Source: Actinomycetota bacterium (GTDB lineage Bacteria > Actinomycetota > UBA4738 > HRBIN12). From it: a DNA stretch of 7,458 bases. This document shows positions 1 to 5,572 of the stretch, piece after piece. A program made the position numbers and the translations under genes. Where the stretch lies: contig VAYF01000298.1 in assembly GCA_005883885.1 (NCBI GenBank), positions 1-7,458 on the forward strand, given 5' to 3'. The notes under the pieces were generated by a model. It did no database searches. It was not told the origin of the DNA and saw only the letters and a program-made list of their open reading frames with translations. Positions within the stretch are counted from its first letter, which is position 1. Every line of letters starts with the position of its first letter.

Positions 1-1
1 C

Positions 2-1012
2 GTCCTGGGTGCCGGCGCGCCGGCGCGGGTGCGCCGGTCGCGCCTGATCGACCGCGGGTTCCGCGGCACCACGCTCGTGGTCGGGCTCGGGCTGATCGCG
101 TTGCTCGCGTTGATGCTGGTCGAGCTGACCACCGGGGCGTGGCGCACGTTCGATGCGTTCGGGTTGCACTTCTTCGTGGGGACCTCGTGGAACCCCGTGT
201 CGGGGCGCGAGGACTTCGGGGCGCTGCCGTTCATCTTCGGCTCGCTCGTCACGTCGGGCGTCGCGATCGTGATCGGGGTGCCGATCGCGGTCGGGCTCGC
301 GCTGTTGCTCAACCAGGTGCGTGGGTCCATCGCCAACCCGCTCACGGTCTTCGTCGACATCCTCGCGGCGATCCCGAGCGTGGTGTACGGCCTGTGGGCG
401 TTGTTCGTGTTGAAACCGATCTTCGATTCGACCGTCGAGCCCTTCCTGATCGCGACGCTCGGGAAGGTGCCGTTGATCGGAGCCCTGTTCCGAGGGAAGG
501 CCCAGGGCCCGGATCTGTTCACGGCGGGCGTGATCCTCGCGATCATGATCCTGCCGATCGTGACGGCCGTGAGTCGCGAGGTGATCGCCGTCGTGCCGCG
601 CGACCTCCGCGAGGCCGCCCTGGCGCTCGGAGCGACGCGGTACGAGTCGGTGCGGTTGGCCGTCTTGCCCTACGCACGGAGCGGCATCGTCGGCGCGTCG
701 ATGCTCGGCCTTGGTCGCGCGCTCGGCGAGACGATCGCCGTGTCTCTGGTGGTCGGGAACACGCCGCGGATCGGGTGGTCCCTCATGCAGCCTGGTGCCA
801 CGATCCCGTCGTGGATCGCCAGTAGCTTCCGTGAGGCGACGAGCGTCGGACTGCACCGATCGGCGCTTCTCGCGCTTGCCGTGACGCTCGTGATCGTCGC
901 GTTCGTCCTGGCCGTGCTCTCCCGCCTGCTCGTGCGTCGGACCGCCGAGCTCGTCAGTGGTCCTTCCGCGGACGAGGTCGTCACCGAAGGCATCGTTCCG
1001 AGGGCCGGATGA
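2..1012 (+). CDS. pstC: PstC, phosphate ABC transporter inner-membrane permease (5' end uncertain, may start before the window)
   Basis: One of the two membrane subunits of the high-affinity phosphate importer PstSCAB; it pairs with PstA to form the channel energised by PstB. The frame is open from base 2. The first in-window start is GTG at 29 (327 aa), but no ribosome binding site precedes it and the Ala/Arg-rich reading continues upstream, so the true start may lie outside. From the GTG: a hydrophobic helix at about residues 15-35, the family's WNPVSGREDFGALPFIFG loop at about 54-71, then further helices including AAIPSVVYGLW. The permease EAA loop (REAALALGATRYE, about 193-205) contacts PstB, and LGRALGETIAVSLV follows it. 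Length and motif order fit an intact PstC from residue 30 on. The stop overlaps the pstA start (ATGA, 1009-1012). pstS, normally upstream, is not visible. Family assignment is very secure; only the N-terminus is in doubt. Confidence 0.95.
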   Translation, partial: VLGAGAPARVRRSRLIDRGFRGTTLVVGLGLIALLALMLVELTTGAWRTFDAFGLHFFVGTSWNPVSGREDFGALPFIFGSLVTSGVAIVIGVPIAVGLALLLNQVRGSIANPLTVFVDILAAIPSVVYGLWALFVLKPIFDSTVEPFLIATLGKVPLIGALFRGKAQGPDLFTAGVILAIMILPIVTAVSREVIAVVPRDLREAALALGATRYESVRLAVLPYARSGIVGASMLGLGRALGETIAVSLVVGNTPRIGWSLMQPGATIPSWIASSFREATSVGLHRSALLALAVTLVIVAFVLAVLSRLLVRRTAELVSGPSADEVVTEGIVPRAG

Positions 1013-1887
1013 GCGCCGGCGCCGGAGCCGTCTCGCTGGGCCCCGTCCGGGGGATCCGCCACGCCAAGGACGTGGGGTTCACCGTCTTCCTGTGGATGTG
1101 TGCGGCGCTCGCTCTGGTTCCGCTCACCTGGATCGCGCTCTACGTCGTCTCGAAAGGGATCGGCGCCCTGTCGTGGAACTTCTTCACGAAGGTGCCGGCC
1201 GGTCCGCTGAACCCGCAGCAGGGCGGGATCGTGCAATCGTTCATCGGAACCGGCTTGATCGTGGGGATCGCCACGCTGATCGCCGTGCCGCTCGGGGTCC
1301 TCTCGGGGATCTACCTCGCCGAATACGGCAGTGGCCGGATCGCGTCGGCGATCAGACTGGTCGCGTACGTGCTGCTGTCCACCCCCTCGATCGTCGCGGG
1401 CGCCTTCATCTGGGCGCTGGTCGTCGTCGCGCTGGGCAACTTCTCCGCCCTGGCCGGTGGGCTGTCGCTCGTCGTGCTGATGTGGCCGATCGTCGCGATC
1501 GCGAGCGAGGCGGTGCTTCGCCTCGTTCCCCAGGAGCTGCGTGAGGGCGCCCTCGCGCTCGGCCTCCCTCGGTGGAAGGCGATCGTCCGGGTCGTGATGC
1601 CGACCGCAGGGGCTGGACTCCTGACCGCCGTCATGCTCGCGGTCGCGCGAGCCCTGGGCGAGACGGCGCCGATCCTGCTGACCGCTCTCGGCAACGACTA
1701 CATCAACACCGACATCCGGGCGCCGACCGACGCGGTGCCGCTGCGGGTCTACGACTACGCGCGGACCCCGGTCGAAGCTCTTCACAGCATCGCCTGGGGT
1801 GGGGCGCTCGTACTGTTGGCCGCGGTACTCTTCCTGGCCATCTCGGCGCGGATCCTGTCCACCCGTCAGCAGAAGAGGATCGCGTGA
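1009..1887 (+). CDS. pstA: PstA, phosphate ABC transporter inner-membrane permease
   Basis: Second channel subunit of the Pst importer, partner of PstC. The ATG at 1009 gives 292 aa, a normal PstA length. It overlaps the pstC stop by 4 bp and has GAGGG at 1000-1004 four bases upstream, so translational coupling is likely. Visible landmarks are a hydrophobic helix at about residues 24-46, the periplasmic GGIVQSFIGTGLIVG segment, GIYLAEYG, STPSIVAGAFIWALVV, and the EAA loop LREGALALGLPRWKA (about 178-192). LAVARALGETAPILLTA is a classic PstA signature. The protein ends in a hydrophobic helix and a short basic tail (TRQQKR). It is complete, with no missing block against the family as I know it. 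A long open frame on the opposite strand is only a composition shadow. Confidence 0.97.
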   Translation: MSAGAGAVSLGPVRGIRHAKDVGFTVFLWMCAALALVPLTWIALYVVSKGIGALSWNFFTKVPAGPLNPQQGGIVQSFIGTGLIVGIATLIAVPLGVLSGIYLAEYGSGRIASAIRLVAYVLLSTPSIVAGAFIWALVVVALGNFSALAGGLSLVVLMWPIVAIASEAVLRLVPQELREGALALGLPRWKAIVRVVMPTAGAGLLTAVMLAVARALGETAPILLTALGNDYINTDIRAPTDAVPLRVYDYARTPVEALHSIAWGGALVLLAAVLFLAISARILSTRQQKRIA

Positions 1888-2615
1888 GGAAAGTGGAGAT
1901 CGTCGACCTCAACGCGTGGTTCGGCTCGAACCATGTGTTGCATGACGTCAGCCTGACGGCGCGGCCGGGGTCGGTCACGGCGATCATCGGCCCGTCCGGC
2001 TGCGGGAAGTCGACGCTGATCCGGTGCCTCAACCGGATGCACGAGGAGGTCCGCGGGGCCCGCGTGGAGGGCAAGGTCCTGTTCGACGGGACGGACATCT
2101 ACGGGACGGACGTCGACCCCGTGGCGGTCCGTCGCAGGATCGGCATGGTGTTCCAGCGGCCGAACCCGTTCCCGACCATGAGCATCCTCGACAACGCGAC
2201 CGCCGGGCTCCGGCTCTCGGGCGAGCGGATCCCGCGCGCGAAGATGGCCGAACAGGGCGAGCGTGCCCTCCTGGCCGCCGGGCTCTGGGACGAGGTCAAG
2301 GACCGGCTCGACGAGCCGGGCGGACGCCTGTCCGGCGGGCAGCAGCAGCGGTTGTGTATCGCGCGCGCGCTGGCGGTGGAGCCCGAGGTGATCCTGCTGG
2401 ACGAGCCCGCGTCCGCACTCGACCCTGCGTCCACGCTCCGGATCGAGGAGCTCGTCGGCGGCCTCAAGGAGCGGTACACGATCGTGATCGTCACCCACAA
2501 CATGCAGCAGGCCGCGCGCGTCTCGGATCGGACCCTCTTCATGCTCTTCGGGGAGGTCGTGGAGTTCGGACCCACCGAGAAGGTGTTCACGACGCCGGAC
2601 GACAAGCGGACCGAT
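1884..2615 (+). CDS. pstB: PstB, phosphate ABC transporter ATPase, lacking its native C-terminal end
   Basis: Cytoplasmic ATPase that powers PstCA. The GTG at 1884 overlaps the pstA stop (GTGA) and has AGAAGAGG at 1871-1878 as ribosome binding site. ABC motifs are in order: Walker A GPSGCGKST (residues 36-44), Q-loop FQRPNPFP (90-97), signature LSGGQQQR (149-156), Walker B VILLDEP (169-175), D-loop SALDP (177-181) and switch histidine H205 in THN. Identity with the family runs through FGPTEKVFTTPDDKRT (residue 243, codon ending at 2612). The usual ending, roughly (E/D)DYxxGRFG and stop, is missing. The frame instead continues, out of register with phoU, without a stop to 3902. All catalytic elements are present, so only about nine terminal residues and the stop appear lost. 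The long read-through product would be an artefact of that loss, not a natural PstB fusion. Confidence 0.95.
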
Positions 2616-2617
2616 GC
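2610..2617 (+). other. Apparent deletion junction between pstB and phoU
   Basis: PstB reads normally to the conserved DKRT, with the Thr codon at 2610-2612. PhoU begins in another frame at an internal-looking Met codon (2614-2616) that aligns near residue 27 of PhoU homologues as I remember them. The PstB tail with its stop (about 30 bp) and the first 26 or so PhoU codons (about 78 bp) are both absent, so roughly 100-120 bp seem missing. The expected pstB/phoU start-stop overlap is lost with them. The breakpoint can only be placed to within a few bases. A true deletion and an assembly error are both possible. Confidence 0.75.
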
Positions 2618-3210
2618 AGGACGCCGTGCACGCCATCACCCACGGCGACGCCACCCAGGCCCAGCGCGTGATCGACCTGGACGACTCGATCGATCATCGG
2701 TACCTCGACATCGAACAGCGGACGCTCCGGACGCTCGCGCTCCAGACCCCCGTCGCCGCCGATCTCCGGCTGATCTCGGCGATCATCCATTCCAGCCTGC
2801 ATCTGGAGCGGATCGGCGACCAGGCGGTGAACATCGCGAAGCTGTACCTGATCGCGAAGGATCTCCCGGGGAGCGACACGATGCGAGGCCAGATCCGCGA
2901 GATGGGCGATCTGGTCGTGCAGATGCTCCGCACGGCCCTGGAGGCGTTCGCCGTCCGGGACCTCGAGCTGGCTCTCCGGCTGCCCACGATGGACGACCCG
3001 GTCGACCGCCTCAACCGGGCGACCCACCTGGAGGCGTTGAAGCTCGCGGACGATCCCGCCGCCCTCGATTGGGGGCTCCACATGAACCTGGCGGCGCGCG
3101 CGCTCGAACGCGTCGGCGACAACGCCGTGGACATCGCCGAACAGGTCAGCTTCCTGATCACGGGCGAGTTCCGCGAGTTCACCGACGCCTCCCACGAGGT
3201 GCAGCCGTGA
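2614..3210 (+). CDS. phoU: PhoU, phosphate-signalling regulator, lacking its native N-terminal ~26 residues
   Basis: Cytoplasmic regulator that couples Pst activity to the two-component phosphate sensor and limits phosphate uptake. It normally consists of two three-helix bundles binding metal clusters. Both cluster motifs are present: LERIGDQAVNIA (residues 64-75 from the Met at 2614) and LERVGDNAVDIAE (164-176). LALQTPVAADLRLI (41-54) is also family-typical. The frame gives 198 aa against the usual 210-220. The first helix is almost entirely absent: MQDAVHAI aligns to the start of the second helix. The ATG at 2614 has no convincing ribosome binding site (only AAGCGGA at 2605-2611, very close to the start), and no ATG, GTG or TTG lies in this frame for at least 90 bases upstream, so it is probably an internal Met rather than an authentic start. 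The stop overlaps the regulator start (GTGA, 3207-3210). If the loss is real, an incomplete first bundle should impair PhoU. Confidence 0.92.
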   Translation: MQDAVHAITHGDATQAQRVIDLDDSIDHRYLDIEQRTLRTLALQTPVAADLRLISAIIHSSLHLERIGDQAVNIAKLYLIAKDLPGSDTMRGQIREMGDLVVQMLRTALEAFAVRDLELALRLPTMDDPVDRLNRATHLEALKLADDPAALDWGLHMNLAARALERVGDNAVDIAEQVSFLITGEFREFTDASHEVQP

Positions 3211-3902
3211 ACGAGACGCAACGCCGGATCCTCCTCGTGGAAGACGAGGAGTCGCTCGCCGAATCGATCCGATACTCGCTGGAGCGGGAGGGGTTCACCG
3301 TCACGCTGGCGGTCGACGGCCGCAAGGCGATCGAGCGGTTCCGCAACGACGATCCCGATCTGGTGATCCTGGATCTGATGCTGCCCGAACTGTCCGGGCT
3401 GGACGTCTGCCGGCTGATCCGTCAGGAGTCCAACGTGCCGATCGTCATGGTGACGGCGAAGGACTCCGAGGCCGACAAGGTCGCGGGACTCGAGCTCGGC
3501 GCCGACGACTACGTCACGAAGCCGTTCTCGATCCGCGAGCTCGTCTCCCGCGTGCGCGCGCACCTGCGGCGGGCGCGGATGCAGGCGCCGGCGGCCGCCG
3601 AGGAGATGCTCAACGGCGGCCCGATCGAGATGGACGTCGCGAAGCACGAGGTCCGGGTCGGCGAGGGGCTGGTGGCCTTCCCCCCCAAGGAGTTCGAGCT
3701 GCTCGAGGCCTTCCTCCGACGCCGCGGCCGCCTGCTGACGCGCGAGTTCCTGATCGAGGAGATCTGGGGCCACGACTACGTGGGGGATACGAAGACCCTC
3801 GACGTCCACGTGAAGCGGATCCGCCAGAAGATCGAACACGACCCGCACGACCCGGAGCTCCTGCTCACGGTCCGTGGGCTCGGGTACAAGTTCGTGGGCT
3901 GA
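3207..3902 (+). CDS. regX3: RegX3/PhoP/PhoB-type phosphate response regulator (OmpR family)
   Basis: DNA-binding response regulator expected to switch on the phosphate-starvation regulon. The GTG at 3207 overlaps the phoU stop and has GAGGTG at 3196-3201; it gives 231 aa, the usual size. The receiver domain (about residues 7-117) has the acidic pair E12-D13, phosphoacceptor D56 (in VILDLMLP), T83 and K105 (in TKPFS). A short Ala-rich linker leads to an OmpR winged helix (about 138-230). There, GDTKTLDVHVKRIRQK is the recognition-helix region and VRGLGYKF the wing. The C-terminal half resembles mycobacterial RegX3 most, hence the symbol; PhoP and PhoB are functional synonyms in other groups. 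No sensor kinase follows, so the SenX3/PhoR partner must lie elsewhere, perhaps upstream of pstS. The triple PHO box 20 bases after its stop is a natural binding target. Confidence 0.93.
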   Translation: MNETQRRILLVEDEESLAESIRYSLEREGFTVTLAVDGRKAIERFRNDDPDLVILDLMLPELSGLDVCRLIRQESNVPIVMVTAKDSEADKVAGLELGADDYVTKPFSIRELVSRVRAHLRRARMQAPAAAEEMLNGGPIEMDVAKHEVRVGEGLVAFPPKEFELLEAFLRRRGRLLTREFLIEEIWGHDYVGDTKTLDVHVKRIRQKIEHDPHDPELLLTVRGLGYKFVG

Positions 3903-3921
3903 GGCAGCTCCCGGCCTCGTC

Positions 3922-3954
3922 GTTCATCTTTCGTTCACCCGCTGGACACCTGGG
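3922..3954 (+). promoter_or_regulatory. PHO box: three contiguous 11-nt direct-repeat units
   Basis: Three head-to-tail 11-mers lie in the gap after regX3: GTTCATCTTTC (3922-3932), GTTCACCCGCT (3933-3943) and GGACACCTGGG (3944-3954). The Streptomyces PhoP-binding unit is known as G(G/T)TCAYYYR(G/C)G repeated every 11 nt. Units 1 and 2 match its core GTTCAYY exactly; unit 3 is degenerate, as outer units often are. The exact 11-nt phasing is what one expects for an OmpR-family dimer array. Unit 3 overlaps a -35-like hexamer, so bound regulator would sit beside RNA polymerase, which suits activation. The probable regulator is encoded immediately upstream. Confidence 0.82.
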
Positions 3955-3971
3955 ATGGCACCCGGTACCTT
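3943..3971 (+). promoter_or_regulatory. Candidate sigma-70-type promoter for the DUF47-pit operon
   Basis: TGGACA at 3943-3948 (one mismatch to TTGACA) and TACCTT at 3966-3971 (fits TAnnnT) are separated by exactly 17 bp. Transcription would start near 3978, leaving a leader of about 33 nt. The -35 overlaps the last PHO-box unit. The -10 is weak, which suits a promoter needing an activator. Position and spacing are seen; promoter function is inferred. Confidence 0.55.
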
Positions 3972-3994
3972 CCGCACTCCGGAGGCGCTGGAGA

Positions 3995-4002
3995 GGGAGG
4001 AG
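3995..4002 (+). promoter_or_regulatory. Strong ribosome binding site of DUF47-1
   Basis: GGGAGGAG lies eight bases before the GTG at 4011, inside a longer purine run that starts at 3988. It fixes the GTG as the start of the first gene in the second operon and is clearly stronger than the sites at the overlapping internal starts. Confidence 0.8.
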
Positions 4003-4010
4003 CCACGACC

Positions 4011-4628
4011 GTGCCGTTCCAGGTGATCCCGCGCGAGCTCGTCTTCTACGACCTGCTCGACGCGGCCGCGCGCAACGTCGCCGACGCCGCAGGGGAACTG
4101 CTCGCGCTCGTTGACGACCTTCCGCATGCGGCCGAGCACGCGGCTGAGATCCGGCGGCTGGAGCACGACGGCGACGACCTCACACATCGCATCATCGCGA
4201 CCCTGAACACGACCTTCGTGGTGCCGATCGACCGGCACGATATCTATCGATTGGCGACGGCGCTCGATGACGTGCTCGACTACCAGCAAGGTGTCGCGGA
4301 CCTGATCGAGCTCCTCCCGATCGACGAACCGTTCCCCTGGTTCCGCAAGCAGGTGGAGACGCTCGCGCGGACGTGCGGCGCGATGGTCGGAGCGGTCGGG
4401 CACCTCCGGCATATCCGGAGGGTGCCCTCGGACGTCTCGGTGATCAAGCGGGAGGAGCGCGAGGGGGACTGGATCAACCGTCGCGCGGTGGCCGACCTCT
4501 ACTCCGGTGACTACCGGGCATTGGAGGTCCTGATGTGGAAGGACCTGCTCGCCCAGGTCGAGGCCGCGATCGATCGCTGCGAGGATGTCGCGAACCAGAT
4601 CGAGTCGGTGGTGGCCAAGTTCGCATGA
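4011..4628 (+). CDS. DUF47 / PhoU-like Pit-accessory protein (copy 1)
   Basis: A soluble all-helical member of the DUF47 (PhoU_div, YkaA-like) family, distant relatives of PhoU that are commonly encoded next to pit and thought to regulate Pit transport. The GTG at 4011 behind a strong ribosome binding site gives 205 aa, the normal size. Diagnostic segments are LEHDGDDLTH (residues 50-59), LNTTFVVPIDRHDIYRLA (65-82) and ALDDVLD (84-90). The second half carries the matching KREEREGDWINRR and a C-terminal coiled helix ending in ESVVAKFA. Acidic residues E51, D53, D55, D86 and D87 are plausible metal ligands by analogy with PhoU. The first 90 residues align without gaps to copy 2 at 5569. The gene heads the operon below the PHO box, so phosphate-starvation control is likely. 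The stop overlaps the pit start (ATGA, 4625-4628). The exact molecular role of the family is unsettled. Confidence 0.93.
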   Translation: MPFQVIPRELVFYDLLDAAARNVADAAGELLALVDDLPHAAEHAAEIRRLEHDGDDLTHRIIATLNTTFVVPIDRHDIYRLATALDDVLDYQQGVADLIELLPIDEPFPWFRKQVETLARTCGAMVGAVGHLRHIRRVPSDVSVIKREEREGDWINRRAVADLYSGDYRALEVLMWKDLLAQVEAAIDRCEDVANQIESVVAKFA

Positions 4629-5443
4629 CGATCACCATCGCGCTGATCGTCCTGGTCGCGCTGGCGTTCGATTTCTTCAACGGTTTCCACGATGCCGCCA
4701 ACTCGATCGCCACGGTCGTTTCGACGCGCGTCCTGACGCCGAGGCAAGCCGTGGCGTGGGCGGCGTTCTTCAACTTCGCGGCATTCCTCATCTTCGGCAC
4801 CAAGGTGGCGGACACGATCTCCAAGGTCGTCCACCCGGGCACGCTGACGAACGCCGGGATCTTCGCCGCGCTGGTAGGCGCGATCCTCTGGGACATCGGT
4901 TCATCGTGCTGTCGCCGATCGTCGGGATCCTCCTCGCGTTCACGTTCATGACCGGCGTCTACTGGTTGTTCCACCGCTATCGGAAGGTGGAGAAGCTCAA
5001 CCGCGGGTTCCGACGTGGCCAGCTGTTCTCGGCCGCCGCGTTCAGCCTCGGACACGGCGGGAACGATGCCCAGAAGACGATGGGGGTGATCCTGGCGCTG
5101 TTGATCGCGAACGGCCTGCTGGCCAAAGGATCCGATGTCCCGCTCTGGGTCGTGCTCTCCGCGCACGCGGCGATCGCGCTCGGAACGCTCCTCGGCGGGT
5201 GGCGGATCGTCCACACGATGGGTTCGAAGATCACGAAGCTCCAGCCGGTCGGCGGCATGGCTGCGGAGGCCGCCGCCGCGACCGCGATCTGGGGGGTGAC
5301 GCTCGCGGGGATCCCCGTCTCCACGACGCACACGATCGCGGGAGCGATCGTCGGCGTCGGCACGACGCAACGCCTCTCGGCGGTTCGCTGGGGGGTGGCC
5401 GGGCGCGTGGTCTGGGCGTGGGTCCTCACGATCCCCGACGCCG
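4625..5443 (+). pseudogene. pit: Pit, low-affinity inorganic phosphate permease, broken by an internal deletion and loss of its C-terminus
   Basis: Pit (PF01384) is a secondary transporter that carries metal-phosphate complexes with protons. It is built of two inverted repeats. The ATG at 4625 overlaps the DUF47-1 stop. Frame A (4625 to about 4897) encodes the N-repeat signature FFNGFHDAANSIATVVST (residues 17-34) and FAALVGAILWDI. Frame B (about 4900 to about 5436) resumes with FIVLSPIVGILLAF and holds the second-repeat signature LGHGGNDAQKTMG, then GIPVSTTHTIAGAIVG and WAWVLTIP. Between them about 40 residues are absent, including the GLPSSSSHAL signature of repeat 1, and the reading frame changes. 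After LTIP the native last helix is also missing, and frame B then runs in open frame into DUF47-2. As written no functional Pit can be made: frame A stops at 4951. Either the gene is dead in this strain or the assembly dropped pieces. Confidence 0.88.
4895..4902 (+). other. Apparent deletion/frameshift junction inside pit
   Basis: The Pit reading in frame A matches the family through ILWDI (codon ending at 4897), and frame B picks up at FIVLSP from 4900. A single-base indel would leave the protein aligned across the break. Here the family's SSSSHAL helix and the following loop and helix, about 40-43 residues, are absent, so this is a loss of roughly 125-130 bp. To restore frame the missing length must be 1 modulo 3, for example 124, 127 or 130. 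Confidence 0.75.
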
Positions 5444-5446
5444 GAG
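5434..5446 (+). other. Apparent deletion junction at the end of pit
   Basis: Pit matches its family to WAWVLTIP (Pro codon 5434-5436) and then loses all resemblance. From about 5438 a different frame has protein-like content and ends in a stop that overlaps the next start. The last 15 or so Pit residues, probably its stop, and perhaps the start of another small gene seem to be missing here. Confidence 0.65.
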
Positions 5447-5572
5447 AAGTACCGGTGGGTCAACCTCTCGATGGGCGCCTTGTCCCTCATGTGGTTCGTC
5501 TTGCTCGCCGCGGAGGAGATCCTCGCGCGGCGTGGCGAGGGCCGACCTCGCGCTGGAAGGAGTCACCGATGA
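5444..5572 (+). CDS. C-terminal remnant of a short membrane protein, or displaced Pit C-terminus
   Basis: This frame has no recognised start: the first ATG in frame is at 5471. It reads EKYRWVNLSMGALSLMWF, continuing VLLAAEEILARRGEG, then a basic tail ending RSHR. Residues from W to about A25 form one credible transmembrane helix followed by positive charges, a normal inside-out pattern. Its TGA (5570-5572) overlaps the ATG of DUF47-2 by ATGA, the same coupling used by the other gene pairs here. That is the best evidence that this frame is really translated. I do not recognise the family. It may be the 3' end of a small gene between pit and DUF47-2 whose 5' part was lost, or an unusual Pit C-terminus shifted out of frame by the same loss. 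Confidence 0.5.
   Translation, partial: EKYRWVNLSMGALSLMWFVLLAAEEILARRGEGRPRAGRSHR

Noticed and set aside
670..1785. Long minus-strand open frame opposite pstC and pstA (371 aa)
   Set aside because: Its composition is Arg/Asp/Gln-rich with no recognisable domain, exactly antisense to two well-supported genes. It is a high-GC shadow.
2614..2616. ATG at 2614 as the authentic PhoU start
   Set aside because: It lacks a convincing ribosome binding site, aligns to an internal residue of homologues and would omit nearly the whole first helix. It coincides with the point where PstB also breaks off.
2694..3848. Long minus-strand open frame opposite phoU and regX3 (384 aa)
   Set aside because: Antisense to clear coding regions; no start signal and no domain. 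High-GC shadow.
1572..3902. A 776-aa open frame that looks like a PstB-response-regulator fusion protein
   Set aside because: The first 104 codons are an out-of-frame reading of pstA, and the middle 200 are an Arg/Pro-rich out-of-frame reading of phoU. Only the lost PstB stop makes it continuous.
4934..4951. GTTCAC followed by GTTCATG inside pit, resembling PHO-box cores
   Set aside because: The spacing is 6 nt instead of 11 and the site lies within coding sequence for a conserved Pit helix.
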